Origin: Actinoplanes sp. M2I2
GTDB taxonomy: Bacteria > Actinomycetota > Actinomycetes > Mycobacteriales > Micromonosporaceae
Direction of reading: 5' to 3'
Assembly (NCBI RefSeq): GCF_023544445.1
Contig: NZ_JALPVJ010000025.1
Coordinates: 88,141-152,140 of the forward strand
DNA length: 64,000 bases
Below are positions 16,929 to 25,546 of the stretch, in pieces; positions within the stretch are counted from its first letter, which is position 1; each line of letters begins with the position of its first letter. Both the position numbers and the translations under genes were made by a program. The notes below the pieces were generated by a model. That model saw nothing but the letters and a program-made list of their open reading frames with translations, made no database searches and had not been told where the DNA came from.

Positions 16929-17900
16929 ATGACGATCGAAGTGGTGCTCGGCGAGGTGACCTGTCCGTCCGGGCAGCTGGTGATCACCGACGGCGGCTAC
17001 CTGGAGATGTGGTCCGGCGCCCGGGTGCCCGACGACGAGGAGCGCCCGGCCACCGACTTCGCGATCGTCGGCCCGGACGCCGAGGCCGCGGCCGCGTCCT
17101 TCGACCGGCAGACCGGCACCCGGCTGTACGACATCCCGTCCCACGGCGTCGCCGGGTTCACCGCGACGTTCGACGAACACTGCCGCGAGCACGGGCACGA
17201 CGCGAGCCTGCGGGCGTTCGAGCAGCAGGTCCCGCACCGGGAGCGGGTCCGCCACGCGGTCACGGCCCGCGATCCGGGCTTCATCGTCATGGGCGTCCCG
17301 GTGCTGTCGATCGAGGTGCCGGCCGACCGGGCGCTGCCGGTCACCGCCCTCCCCGGCGACGGCGCCTGGCAGTCCCTGCGCATCGAGCTCAGTGACGCGC
17401 CCGTCGCCGGCTCCTGGGTGTTCTGGCAGCTCGGGATCGACCACGCCCGGTTCGTCTTCGCCGACGCCGACGCGCTCAACTCCTGGGAGCACTTCGAGCC
17501 GCTGGACGGGCTGGCCGACCTGGTTTTCTGGGGACGCGACCAGGAGCAGGTCGCCGCCGAGTTCGGCGCGCCCCCGCTCGGCGACTCCCCCGATGCCGGG
17601 TACGGGTGGGTGGATCTGCCGGCCGAGGAGGCCTACCAGCGGGGCCTGGCCCTGGAGGCCCGGCACGACGAGCCCGGCGGTCCGGCCTTCGCGTTCGACT
17701 TCCGGCCGCACTCGCATCACTGGCAGGTGATGAGCCTCGTACGGGCGGCCGACCACGAGGCCGGCGTGATCGAGGTCGCCGGCGCGACCGTCCTGATGGC
17801 GATGACCTCCGTGGGTGACGGCTTCTTCCCCGTCCATCTCGACGTCGACGCCGACGGCCTCCCGGTCGCCCTCCGCATCGTCGTCAGCGGCCAGGACTGA
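16929..17900 (+). CDS. Protein of unknown function (323 aa)
   Basis: A soluble 323-residue protein without signal peptide or membrane segment. It is rich in Asp/Glu and aromatic residues and starts with a beta-rich stretch (EVVLGEVTCPSGQLVITDGGYLEMW style). A DUF4241-like two-part beta fold is a weak guess based on the SGQLVITDGG motif near the N-terminus and the SVGDGFFPVHLDVDADG segment at the C-terminus. Codon use is typical for the genome. It lies downstream of the permease-DUF1989 pair behind a long hairpin and so may be an independent unit. Confidence 0.8.
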   Translation: MTIEVVLGEVTCPSGQLVITDGGYLEMWSGARVPDDEERPATDFAIVGPDAEAAAASFDRQTGTRLYDIPSHGVAGFTATFDEHCREHGHDASLRAFEQQVPHRERVRHAVTARDPGFIVMGVPVLSIEVPADRALPVTALPGDGAWQSLRIELSDAPVAGSWVFWQLGIDHARFVFADADALNSWEHFEPLDGLADLVFWGRDQEQVAAEFGAPPLGDSPDAGYGWVDLPAEEAYQRGLALEARHDEPGGPAFAFDFRPHSHHWQVMSLVRAADHEAGVIEVAGATVLMAMTSVGDGFFPVHLDVDADGLPVALRIVVSGQD

Positions 17901-17954
17901 CCGCCGCTCCACCCGCCCGGCATCAGCCACTCCACCGACGGGCCGGACGGCGTT

Positions 17955-19199
17955 TCAGAGGGGCTGCTCGATCTCCTTGGCGACGGCCCGGGCCCGGTCC
18001 GGGTCGGGTTCCGGGCTGGTCAGGGGCACGCGGGCGGTGCCGGTGAGGCTTCCGGTGCCGGCCCGCAGGGGCGCCTCGTGGTCGCCGGTGATCTCGTCCT
18101 CGATCTCGTCGGCCGACGGCGCCCGGCGCAGAGCCACCACCAGCAGCGTGCCCAGGACGAGCAGGACCAGACCCATCAGGACGACGTTGTACGGCTCGGG
18201 CGGCAGCGTGGCACCCCAGTACACCAGCGCGGCCAGGGCCGCGGCGACCGGCATGGTGACCAGCCAGGCGAGGGCGACGCGGCCGAAGATCGACCAGTTC
18301 ACGGTGGCGGCGCGGTTCTGCGAGCCGGCGCCCGCGATGGCGCCGGCGACGGTGTGGGTCGAGGAGACCGGAGCGCCCAGATAGGTCGAGCCGAACAGGG
18401 CCACCGCGGCTCCGGTCTCCGCGGCGAACCCGCTGACCGGGCGCAGCTGGGTGATCCGCGTACCCATGGTCCGGATGATGCGCCACCCGCCGGAGACAGT
18501 GCCCAGCGCGATCGCGGTGTAGGCCGACACCTCGACCCAGAGCGGGATGGTCAGCTGGTCGCCGGAGGCTTCCAGGTGCCCGGTGGCCACCAGCAGCGCG
18601 GCGACGACGCCCATCGTCTTCTGGGCGTTGTTGCCGCCGTGGGCCAGCGACACCGCCGCGGAGGACACCAGCTGGGCGTACCGGAAACGGCGTTCCGTCC
18701 GGACGACGTCCGCGCGGCGCAGGAGCAGCCGGAGAACGAGCATGACGGCGCCCCCGATCAGCAGCCCGGCGACCGGGCTGATCAGGATGAACAGCGCGGT
18801 CTTCTGGACGCTGCCGCCGTGGATCGCGTCGGGGCCGCCGCGGGCCAGACCCGCTCCCACCAGCGCGCCGACCAGGGCGTGGGACGACGACGTGGGCAGC
18901 GCGAGCCACCACGAGAGGTAGTTCCAGATGACCGCGCCGAGCAGGGCGGCGAAGACGACCGGCAGCCCGAAGTACTCCGTCTTGACGGTCTGGCCCACGG
19001 TGTTGGCCACGGCGGTGCCGACGATCAGCAGAGCGGCGAAGTTGAAGAAGGCGGCCCAGGCCACGGCCACCCGCGGCCGCAGAACGTGGGTGGCGACCAC
19101 GGTGGCGATGGCGTTCGCCGAGTCGTGGAAGCCGTTGGTGAAATCGAACAACAGGGCCAGCGCAATGAGGCCGATCAAGGCGGCCAGAGTCACGTCCAC
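17955..19199 (-). CDS. Low-affinity inorganic phosphate transporter (PiT family)
   Basis: About 414-residue membrane permease that takes up phosphate (as metal phosphate) with protons. Both PiT signature repeats are visible: FDFTNGFHDSANAIAT near the N-terminus and STHTVAGAIAGAG in the second half, with SLAHGGNNAQKTMG between. A hydrophilic acidic tail of about 50 residues follows the last helix. The start is uncertain: GTG 19197-19199 is chosen to begin just before helix 1; a TTG at 19235 or GTG 19193 are alternatives and none has a clear ribosome-binding site. No PhoU-like gene is adjacent. Confidence 0.92.
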   Translation of the reverse strand: MDVTLAALIGLIALALLFDFTNGFHDSANAIATVVATHVLRPRVAVAWAAFFNFAALLIVGTAVANTVGQTVKTEYFGLPVVFAALLGAVIWNYLSWWLALPTSSSHALVGALVGAGLARGGPDAIHGGSVQKTALFILISPVAGLLIGGAVMLVLRLLLRRADVVRTERRFRYAQLVSSAAVSLAHGGNNAQKTMGVVAALLVATGHLEASGDQLTIPLWVEVSAYTAIALGTVSGGWRIIRTMGTRITQLRPVSGFAAETGAAVALFGSTYLGAPVSSTHTVAGAIAGAGSQNRAATVNWSIFGRVALAWLVTMPVAAALAALVYWGATLPPEPYNVVLMGLVLLVLGTLLVVALRRAPSADEIEDEITGDHEAPLRAGTGSLTGTARVPLTSPEPDPDRARAVAKEIEQPL

Positions 19200-19247
19200 G
19201 CGCGGCGCATACCCGTCGCCGCCCTGGCCATTCAAGACGTTCCGGGG

Positions 19248-19592
19248 TCAGGAGGGGCTGCAGAGCACCTCCGACAGACCGGTCACGTCGAGCACCTGCT
19301 GGACCAAGCCGTGCCCGTTGACCAGGGTGAACACCCGGTCGTCGGCAACAGCCGCCTCATACCCCGCGACCAGGCCGGCGATGGCGTGCGAGTCGACCAG
19401 CAGTGTCCGTTCCAGGTCGACGATCACCCGGGTGACCCCGGGACGCCGCGCCGCCTCCACGAGGGCGGTCGCGAGAGCGTCACCGACACTCATGTCGAAC
19501 TCGCCCGACAGGCCCACCCGCACGACGCCGAGGTGGGGCTCCTGCACGGAGATGGTGAACGGAGGCGTAGTCACAGTCGGTATGTCTAGCAC
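19248..19592 (-). CDS. STAS-domain anti-anti-sigma factor-like protein
   Basis: About 114 residues, one STAS domain of the SpoIIAA/RsbV type: the LSGEFDMS strand-turn, and the phosphorylation loop near LLVDSHAIAGLVA in which a Ser is available. Such proteins bind anti-sigma kinases when unphosphorylated. The protein encoded next on the same strand is an RsbW-like ATPase, a plausible partner in a partner-switching module, but the sigma factor is not here. Start GTG 19590-19592 is uncertain; GTG 19574 is the alternative. Confidence 0.82.
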   Translation of the reverse strand: MLDIPTVTTPPFTISVQEPHLGVVRVGLSGEFDMSVGDALATALVEAARRPGVTRVIVDLERTLLVDSHAIAGLVAGYEAAVADDRVFTLVNGHGLVQQVLDVTGLSEVLCSPS

Positions 19593-19620
19593 AGGGGTAG
19601 GACAGAAAAGGGTGGCGTGG

Positions 19621-20079
19621 TCAGCGGACCGCCGTGGTGTCCAAGGCCCGGTGCGGCCGCGGGAACGAGGCCCAGACGTGCTTGGTGTCGGCGTCCTTGT
19701 ACCAGCACAATTGCTGAGCCAGGGAGCCGGCGATGTGCAGGCCCCGGCCCCCGGCGTTGATCTGCCGGCGCGGGCCCGGGAGTTGCGGGGCATGGTGCGG
19801 GTCGTGGTCGCTGACGTCGAGGACGTAGCAGTCCTCGTCGCCCAGCAGCCGGACGACGACCGGCGGCGTCCCGTGACGCAAGGCGTTGCCGGCCAGCTCG
19901 GTGGCGACCAGCGCGATCCGCTGCGCCAGCTCGGCGTTCTCGCGCTCGTCGGGCCGGTCTGCGTCGAAGTGACGATGCAGGTCGGTGCGGATCACTCTCA
20001 GTTCGGCGTCGCCGGTCAATTCCCAGATGCGAAGTTGCCGTGCGTGCGCCGGGGGCGCGGACAACCGCAGCGGGTTCAT
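19621..20079 (-). CDS. HATPase (RsbW/SpoIIAB-like) anti-sigma regulatory kinase
   Basis: About 152 residues with a GHKL ATPase fold: the N-box ELAGNALRHG and the G-box GGRGLHIAG are present, with DVSDHDP between them as the G1-like segment. Members act as serine kinases that bind sigma factors or phosphorylate STAS proteins. The STAS gene starts 29 bases downstream on the same strand. Start ATG 20077-20079 was chosen; a GTG 24 bases upstream is possible. Confidence 0.87.
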   Translation of the reverse strand: MNPLRLSAPPAHARQLRIWELTGDAELRVIRTDLHRHFDADRPDERENAELAQRIALVATELAGNALRHGTPPVVVRLLGDEDCYVLDVSDHDPHHAPQLPGPRRQINAGGRGLHIAGSLAQQLCWYKDADTKHVWASFPRPHRALDTTAVR

Positions 20080-20166
20080 GGGCCCGATGCTTGCCCCCGG
20101 CACCGGTGAGGAAAACCTGAACCGACGGATCTCGAAACAGTTGATCCGGACCGGGATCGGAATCGC

Positions 20167-20922
20167 TCAGGCCGGCAGCGCACCCTTCGAGCCGGGCGTC
20201 CCGGCGGAGTCGGCGCCGGGCGACCGCACAGCGCCGGCCACCAGCGCCTCGGCGACAGTGTGCAGGTCGCCGCCGGATTGCTCGGCGACCCTGGCCAGGA
20301 CGGCGAACGCCTCGTCCGCGGTGCAGTGCCGCTCGGCCATGACGATGCCCTTGGCCTGCTCGATCACCATGCGGCTGTCGAGGGCGGCCCGGGCGTGATC
20401 GGCCAGCGTGGCCGAACCGGCGTGCAGGTGCGCGTTGGCCATGGCGACGGCGGCGTACCCGGCGAAGGTCTCGGCCAGGATGACCGCGTCGTCGTCGAAG
20501 GCGTGCGGCCTCCTCGCGTACACGTTGAAGGCGCCACTGACCGACTCGCGCAGCGGCAACCCGATGGACAGAGAGCTGTGGACCCCCGCGTCGATGGCGT
20601 GGTCGGCCCAGTCCGCCCATCGGCTCTCCCCGGCCATGTCCGGCACGGACACCGTCAGGCCGGCCGCCGCCGCGGCCAGGCACGGACCGTGGCCCTGCTG
20701 GTACTGCCATTCGTCGACCGTGATGGCCCGCGGCCCGGTGAAGGCGGCGGTGTGCGCACCGCCGGGCCCGACGAGCGTGACCGAGACCTCGTCGGCGCCC
20801 GGGATGCTGCGCCCGGCCAGCTCGGCCACCCGGGACAGGGACGCGGCGACGTCGGTCTGCGTGAAGTCGATCCGCCCGAGCTCGGCGAACGCTTCGGTCG
20901 GCTTCGTGAGTGGTTTCGTCAT
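20167..20922 (-). CDS. GAF-ANTAR antitermination regulator
   Basis: 251 residues: an N-terminal GAF sensory domain (about 20-165, with HGPCLAAAAAG and SIGLPLRESVSGAFNVYARRP typical of the GAF-ANTAR group) and a C-terminal ANTAR domain (about 175-235, RMVIEQAKGIVMAERHCTADEAF). ANTAR domains bind twin hairpins in nascent RNA and prevent termination. Its target is unknown. GGAAGGAG stands seven bases before ATG 20920-20922. Lies upstream of the HATPase and STAS genes on the same strand, so these may form one signalling unit. Confidence 0.94.
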   Translation of the reverse strand: MTKPLTKPTEAFAELGRIDFTQTDVAASLSRVAELAGRSIPGADEVSVTLVGPGGAHTAAFTGPRAITVDEWQYQQGHGPCLAAAAAGLTVSVPDMAGESRWADWADHAIDAGVHSSLSIGLPLRESVSGAFNVYARRPHAFDDDAVILAETFAGYAAVAMANAHLHAGSATLADHARAALDSRMVIEQAKGIVMAERHCTADEAFAVLARVAEQSGGDLHTVAEALVAGAVRSPGADSAGTPGSKGALPA

Positions 20923-20990
20923 GGACGGTCTCCTTCCGAGGTCCGGCCGGCTGCTCCGGAACCGGGGTGGCTCAGGTGCCGTGCGGTCGG

Positions 20991-22775
20991 TCACTTGATG
21001 TCGTGGTTCTGCAGCCAGAGCTCGAGCAGCCCCAGTTGCCACAGCTTGTTGTAGCCGACCGGCGTGCGGTGCTCGTTCGGCTGCCGCAGGAGCAGGTCGA
21101 CGTACTCCGGGCGGAAGAGCCCCCGGTTCTTGGCCGCCGGGCTGTAGAGCGCGTCGCCGACCAGCTCGAGCAGCGGACCCCGCAGATGACGCAGGGCGGG
21201 CACCGGGAAGTAGCCCTTCGGACGGTCGATCAACCCGGCGGGCAGCACGGTACGGGCGAAATCCTTCAGGACGCCCTTGCCGCCGTGCGCCGCCTTCAGC
21301 CCGGGCGGGCAGGTAGCGGCCAGCGCGACGAGGTCCTGGTCGAGGAACGGCACGCGGACCTCCAGACCGAACGCCATGCTCATGTTGTCCACGCGTTTGA
21401 CCGGGTCGTCCGGCATCAGCAGGTGCGTGTCCAGCCGCAGCGCGGCGTCCAGCGCGGTCTCCGCACCGGGCGCGAGCAGATGCCCGCCGGCCAGCGCCGC
21501 GGTGGCGTCGTGATCGCACAGGTACTCCGGCTGCACCACCTGGGTCATCTCGCTGTGGCCGCGATCGAAGAACGTCGCGGCGAACAGGCCGGGGGCGCCG
21601 GCCCGGGTGACGTCCGCGAACGGCTGGTGGTAGCCGTACCCGGCGAACACCTCGTCGGCGCCCTGTCCCGACTGGGCCACCTTCACGTGCTGGGACACCT
21701 GCTGGGCGAGCAGATGGAAGGCGACCACGTCGTGGCTGCCCATCGGCTCGGCCATCGCCGTGACGGCCCGCTCCACAGCCGGCATCAACTCCGCGTCGGT
21801 CACCCGGAGGCGGTGGTGGTCCGTGCCGTAGGTGCGGGCGACCAGGTCGGAGTAGCGGAACTCGTCACCCTGCTCCCCGCCGGCCGCCTCGAACCCGATG
21901 CTGAACGTCTGGAGGTCGGACCGGCCGGCCTCGGCGAGCAGCGCGACGATCAGGCTCGAGTCCAGACCACCGGACAGCAGCACCCCGACCGGCACGTCGG
22001 CCACCAGGCGTCGTTCGACGGCAGTACGCAACGCGCCGCCGATCGCCTCCTGCCAGTCGCGCCCGTCCATGCCGTCGTCGGCCGGGTCACGGACGTACTC
22101 CGGGCTCCAGTAGACGTGGTCGCGGCGGCGGCCGTCGGACTCGATCACCCGTACGGTGGCCGGCGGCAGCTTGCGAACCCCCTTGAGGAGCGTCCGCGGC
22201 GCCGGGACGATCGTGTGCCAGGACAGGTAGTGATGCAGGGCGACGGTGTCGATGCCGGTGTCGACGTCACCCCCGGCCAGCAGGGCGGGCAGGGTGGAGG
22301 CGAAGCGGACCCGGCCCGGCGTCTCGGACACGTACAGCGGTTTGATGCCGAGCCGGTCACGAGCCAGGACGAGCCGGCGCCGCGCGCGGTCCACGATGGC
22401 GACGGCGAACATCCCGACCAGATGGTCGGCGAAGTGCTCGCCCCACCGGTGGTACGCCGCGAGGATCACCTCGGTGTCGCTCGTCGACCGGAATCGGTAC
22501 CCGGCAGCCCGCAGGTCGGTCCGCAGCTCCTGGTAGTTGTAGATGCAGCCGTTGAACGTGATCGCCGCGCCCCAGCGCTCGGCGACCATCGGCTGGGCAC
22601 CGCTCTCGGACAGATCGATGATGCTCAGCCGGCGGTGTCCCAGCGCGACCCAGCCGTCGTTCCAGCAGCCGCTGCCGTCCGGGCCTCTGGTCCGCAGGGC
22701 CTCGGTCATCCGGCCCACCGCCTCGGTATCGGCCGGCTCGCCGCCGAGACGGGCCTCCCCGCTGATTCCGCACAT
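20991..22775 (-). CDS. N-acetylglutaminylglutamine amidotransferase-type asparagine synthase
   Basis: 594-residue class-II glutamine amidotransferase. Cys2 is the catalytic nucleophile after Met removal; the glutaminase domain spans about 1-200 and the ATP-binding synthetase domain has LLSGGLDSS at 267-274. Segments such as PALLAGGDVDT, HHYLSWHTIVPAPRTLL, QSGQGADEVFAGYGY and IDRPKGYFPVPALRHL match the subfamily that amidates N-acetylglutaminylglutamine to the osmolyte NAGGN, rather than ordinary AsnB. The synthetase (ngg) and peptidase that normally accompany it are not in the window, so the pathway here cannot be confirmed. Monocistronic by context. Confidence 0.9.
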   Translation of the reverse strand: MCGISGEARLGGEPADTEAVGRMTEALRTRGPDGSGCWNDGWVALGHRRLSIIDLSESGAQPMVAERWGAAITFNGCIYNYQELRTDLRAAGYRFRSTSDTEVILAAYHRWGEHFADHLVGMFAVAIVDRARRRLVLARDRLGIKPLYVSETPGRVRFASTLPALLAGGDVDTGIDTVALHHYLSWHTIVPAPRTLLKGVRKLPPATVRVIESDGRRRDHVYWSPEYVRDPADDGMDGRDWQEAIGGALRTAVERRLVADVPVGVLLSGGLDSSLIVALLAEAGRSDLQTFSIGFEAAGGEQGDEFRYSDLVARTYGTDHHRLRVTDAELMPAVERAVTAMAEPMGSHDVVAFHLLAQQVSQHVKVAQSGQGADEVFAGYGYHQPFADVTRAGAPGLFAATFFDRGHSEMTQVVQPEYLCDHDATAALAGGHLLAPGAETALDAALRLDTHLLMPDDPVKRVDNMSMAFGLEVRVPFLDQDLVALAATCPPGLKAAHGGKGVLKDFARTVLPAGLIDRPKGYFPVPALRHLRGPLLELVGDALYSPAAKNRGLFRPEYVDLLLRQPNEHRTPVGYNKLWQLGLLELWLQNHDIK

Positions 22776-22835
22776 CGCGCCGTTCCTCCCTCCGCCCCGT
22801 TGCCGGTTGGTCGGGCCTTCCCGGCGGTTCCTCGA

Positions 22836-23900
22836 TCAAACAGCCGGATTCGTCACGGTCGAAGTCCGGGAACCGGCCATCGAGGTGGCCGGCTCCGGCG
22901 CCGGCGCCCGGTCCGGGGACTGCCGCAGCCGGCTCAGCGCCGCCGTCACGAGGTCGCCCGGGCGGGGCCGACGGCCGATCAGGCGGGTGAACAGGCTGTG
23001 CCGCAGCACCCGGCCCGGATAGGTGCCGTGCACCTGCCCCGGCCCGTCCAGCGGGCCGTCGACGTTGTCGACCCCGTTGTCCGGCCGGTCGGTGCGTTGC
23101 GCGCCCACGCCGAGCCGGCGCAGCGAGAACAGCGCATCGGTGAGCGCCGGTGACAGACGCTGGCCGAGGAAGAACCCCGCCGCCGCCCCGCCGACCGGGA
23201 TCTCGCGCCGCGGGTGGGCGGCCGCATAGACGATGGCGTCGGCGACGATCTCGGGCGCGTACACCGGCGGTGGCGGCTTGACCATGGCGCCCAGCTTGCT
23301 CCGGGCGTGCTCGAAGAACGGCGTGTCGATCGAGGCCGGCAGGATCGTGGTGACCGCGATCGGCGCGCCCTCCTGGGCCAGTTCCATCCGCAGGCAGTCG
23401 TAGAACCCGCGCAGGGCGAACTTGCTGGCCGTGTACGGCCCGTGCAGCGGAACAGCGCGGACGCCCTCGACCGAGGCGATGCCGATCACGACACCGCCAC
23501 CGGCCCGGCGCAGGGCCGGCATCGCGGCGTGCACGCCATGCACCTGGCCGAGGAAGTTCACCCGCATCACCCGGTCGAACTCGGCGTCGGTGATGTCCTC
23601 GACCCGTCCCCACACGCTGACCGCGGCGTTGTTCACCCAGGTGTCGATGCGGCCGAAGTGCTGCTCGGCGGTGTCGGCCAGGGCGCGTACGGCCACCGGG
23701 TCGGCGACGTCGGTCGGCACGGCGACGGCCGTGCCGCCGTCGACGTGGATCTGCGCGGCGAGCACGTCCAGCGCCTCGGCGCTGCGGGCCGCGCAGACCA
23801 CTTTCGCGCCCCGGGCGGCGAAGGCCAGGGCGGTCGCCCGGCCGATCCCGGTGGATGCCCCGGTGATGACCACGACCTGTTCGGAAACCGGTTTGGGCAC
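22836..23900 (-). CDS. SDR-family oxidoreductase with C-terminal extension
   Basis: 354 residues: a short-chain dehydrogenase core (TGASTGIG at 13-20, NNAA 90-93, Ser143, Tyr156, Lys160) followed by about 110 extra residues with a hydrophobic turn-rich segment (PVGGAAAGFFLGQRL) and a polar tail. This long form with a PPPPVYAPE segment is common in actinobacteria and cyanobacteria; the extension may mediate membrane association. Start is GTG 23898-23900, preceded by AAGGA. The next gene on this strand is the amidotransferase, 60 bases away. Confidence 0.9.
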   Translation of the reverse strand: MPKPVSEQVVVITGASTGIGRATALAFAARGAKVVCAARSAEALDVLAAQIHVDGGTAVAVPTDVADPVAVRALADTAEQHFGRIDTWVNNAAVSVWGRVEDITDAEFDRVMRVNFLGQVHGVHAAMPALRRAGGGVVIGIASVEGVRAVPLHGPYTASKFALRGFYDCLRMELAQEGAPIAVTTILPASIDTPFFEHARSKLGAMVKPPPPVYAPEIVADAIVYAAAHPRREIPVGGAAAGFFLGQRLSPALTDALFSLRRLGVGAQRTDRPDNGVDNVDGPLDGPGQVHGTYPGRVLRHSLFTRLIGRRPRPGDLVTAALSRLRQSPDRAPAPEPATSMAGSRTSTVTNPAV

Positions 23901-23940
23901 GTCCTTGCCTTTCTCCCAGGAACAGAGTTGCGGGGTCGGG

Positions 23941-24411
23941 TCAGAGCGCGCCTTGGTTGCGCGGCTCGATGCTCGCTGTCGGGTCGACGCCGGCGTCGGC
24001 GTCCGGCTGCACCGGTCCCGGGCCGGGCTCCGAGCCCGATCCGGCCGCGGTGTTGCGGGAGGACCGTTCGGGATCGTTGACGTCCGTGGCGGTGGGCGCT
24101 TGACCGATCCGCTTGGCGCTGTCGCCTGTGCCGGTGTATTCGAGACCTTCGCCTTGCTGTCCGTCCTGCTGCATGTCGTCTCCCTCTCCGAGATCACGGA
24201 CCGGCTCGCCACTGGCCATGACCCGGTCGACCATGCCGTCGTAGTTGTAGACCAGGCGGGTCTGCCCGCCGGTGTCGCGAGTGGCGGTGGTCCGGACGTA
24301 ACGGTGGACGTAGGCGTCCACCTCGAGCTCCACCAGGGCCGCGCCGGCCGGGTCGAACTGCTGCCCGTCGCGGGGGCCACCGATCAGGACCGCTTCTTGT
24401 GGCTGCGTCAT
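23941..24411 (-). CDS. Protein of unknown function (156 aa), acidic tail
   Basis: Soluble 156-residue protein. The first about 75 residues form a small beta-rich domain starting AVLIGGPRDGQQF and ending in LVYNYDGMVDRVMA; the rest is a hydrophilic, disordered-looking tail rich in Asp, Gly, Gln and Pro. Only the first half looks globular. ATG 24409-24411 is the only sensible start. It precedes the SDR gene on the same strand by 40 bases and may share its transcript. Confidence 0.65.
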   Translation of the reverse strand: MTQPQEAVLIGGPRDGQQFDPAGAALVELEVDAYVHRYVRTTATRDTGGQTRLVYNYDGMVDRVMASGEPVRDLGEGDDMQQDGQQGEGLEYTGTGDSAKRIGQAPTATDVNDPERSSRNTAAGSGSEPGPGPVQPDADAGVDPTASIEPRNQGAL

Positions 24412-24623
24412 GGCGCCGCGTACCCGGCGATCCGGCATTGATGCCTGCCGGGACGGCGGGTTTCAGTCCTGTGTTCTCGCGCCCTGCTCAGCCACGTCGG
24501 CCTGCGTACCCTCGCCCGTCGTGGTGGTGAGATGTGGGCGCCGGCCACGTACGGGTGGCGGTTGTGGTCGGCGTCACGGCCGGGCCGGGATTGCTCGCCG
24601 GGGTCCACCGGTTGGAAGAGGAG

Positions 24624-24770
24624 CCGGTGTGGCCAGTGTCCCAGGGCCTCACCCCATTGCCTTCGCGGAATACCGTTCGGCTGGAGCCGCGTCGCGCCAC
24701 TCGCCTTCAGGCGACCTCCACACCGGCCTCAGCTTCGGCAAAGCCCGGCGCCCCCTGGCGCCGGGCTTTT
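24624..24770 (+). ncRNA. Putative structured small RNA, copy A, with terminator
   Basis: Positions 24624-24726 begin with CCGGTGTGG and end with the complement CCACACCGG, so the ends close a helix. Inside are hairpins CGGC-TGGA-GCCG and TCGCC-TTCA-GGCGA. About 90 percent of the sequence is repeated at 56203-56310 on the other strand, with changes that keep pairing. Fifteen bases later follows an intrinsic terminator: a 12-bp stem (24741-24752 with 24757-24768) and TTTT. No gene follows on this strand, so it is not a leader. No promoter or known RNA family was recognised. Confidence 0.5.
24741..24770. terminator. Intrinsic terminator
   Basis: Stem AAGCCCGGCGCC / GGCGCCGGGCTT with a CCCT loop and a T-run on the plus strand. 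It ends the putative RNA at 24624 and, read on the other strand, also closes the broken DUF3040 gene that ends at 24802. Confidence 0.8.
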
Positions 24771-24801
24771 CGCATGGCGACGAGCCGGGTACCGGTGATG
24801 G

Positions 24802-25051
24802 TCACCCGCGGAGGCGGCGGCGGATCAGCACAGAGCCGAGTGCCAGGGCAAAGACGATCACCGTCAGGACCACGGCCGGCCAGCCGAAAAGCACCATCAC
24901 CATCGGAACGACGATGTAGAAGGAGGCGCAAAGGGCCGGGACGGCGGGCGGCCCGCGCCTGATCGAACCGCATCCGGTCGACGAAGGCGGGATCCTCCCG
25001 GACCAGGTCGTCCTCGATCGCCCGTAAGCTGCGCCGTGTCTGCTCGTCCAT
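24802..25051 (-). pseudogene. DUF3040-like membrane protein gene with frameshift
   Basis: ATG 25049-25051 opens a frame with the DUF3040-like amphipathic start (SLRAIEDDLVREDPAFVDRMR), up to about codon 40. The expected membrane segment (CASFYIVVPMVMVLFGWPAVV and on to IRRRLRG) is present but in another frame ending at 24802. One small indel near 24930-24945 would restore a protein of about 82 residues. Either a true frameshift mutation or a sequencing error. Actinobacterial DUF3040 proteins are small two-helix membrane proteins of unknown role. Confidence 0.65.
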
Positions 25052-25183
25052 ATCAGGGCCGGCCCGCGCTCGGCTCGGCCGTCCCACGACCCGCACCCCG
25101 GTCGGCCATCGTCGCTCCTCAATGGTGGCTGGAGCGGGCCGCCTTCCCTTCGGCGGGGCCGGGAAACAACGGAATCACGGCCG

Positions 25184-25486
25184 TCAGCGGCCGAGTCCGG
25201 CGCCGGGCTGCAGGAACTCGACACGGGTGGCGGTCAGCAGCGGGTCCTTGCGGGCGTGGAAGCGCCGGACGTGCTCGGCGGTCTCGTGGGCCTGGAAGGC
25301 GCCCCGGTCGCGGTACACCTCGTAGAAGACCCGGGCCAGCGGCTCGTCGGCCACGGCGTGCGTGGCGTAGGTGAGCGTGCCCGGTTCCTTCTCCGCTATC
25401 TCGCGCACGACCTCTGCGGTCAACTCGTCGAACCGTTCAGCCGCGGCCGAGTCACGGCAGTCGAAGCGAACAACCAGTGCGAACAT
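25184..25486 (-). CDS. Putative quinol / antibiotic-biosynthesis-type monooxygenase (ABM fold)
   Basis: 100-residue dimeric alpha-beta barrel protein. The pattern of FALVVRFDCR, EIAEKEPGTLTY, VFYEVYRDRGAFQAHETAEHVRRF is that of the ABM family (YgiN-like), cofactor-free oxygenases or their structural relatives. Substrate unknown, single gene. Confidence 0.88.
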   Translation of the reverse strand: MFALVVRFDCRDSAAAERFDELTAEVVREIAEKEPGTLTYATHAVADEPLARVFYEVYRDRGAFQAHETAEHVRRFHARKDPLLTATRVEFLQPGAGLGR

Positions 25487-25546
25487 GCCCCGACCCTATG
25501 CGCGGCGGTCCGGGCGCGCGCGGTCACGCCCGGACGTACGCGCGCC

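Noticed and set aside
20991..22775. Ordinary asparagine synthetase AsnB
   Set aside because: Subfamily segments (for example the HHYLSWHTIVPAPRTLL and IDRPKGYFPVPALRHL blocks) match the NAGGN amidotransferase group better, though asparagine synthesis cannot be fully excluded.
24624..24726. Riboswitch controlling a neighbouring gene
   Set aside because: No gene follows on the same strand at either copy; both are followed by a terminator and a convergent gene.
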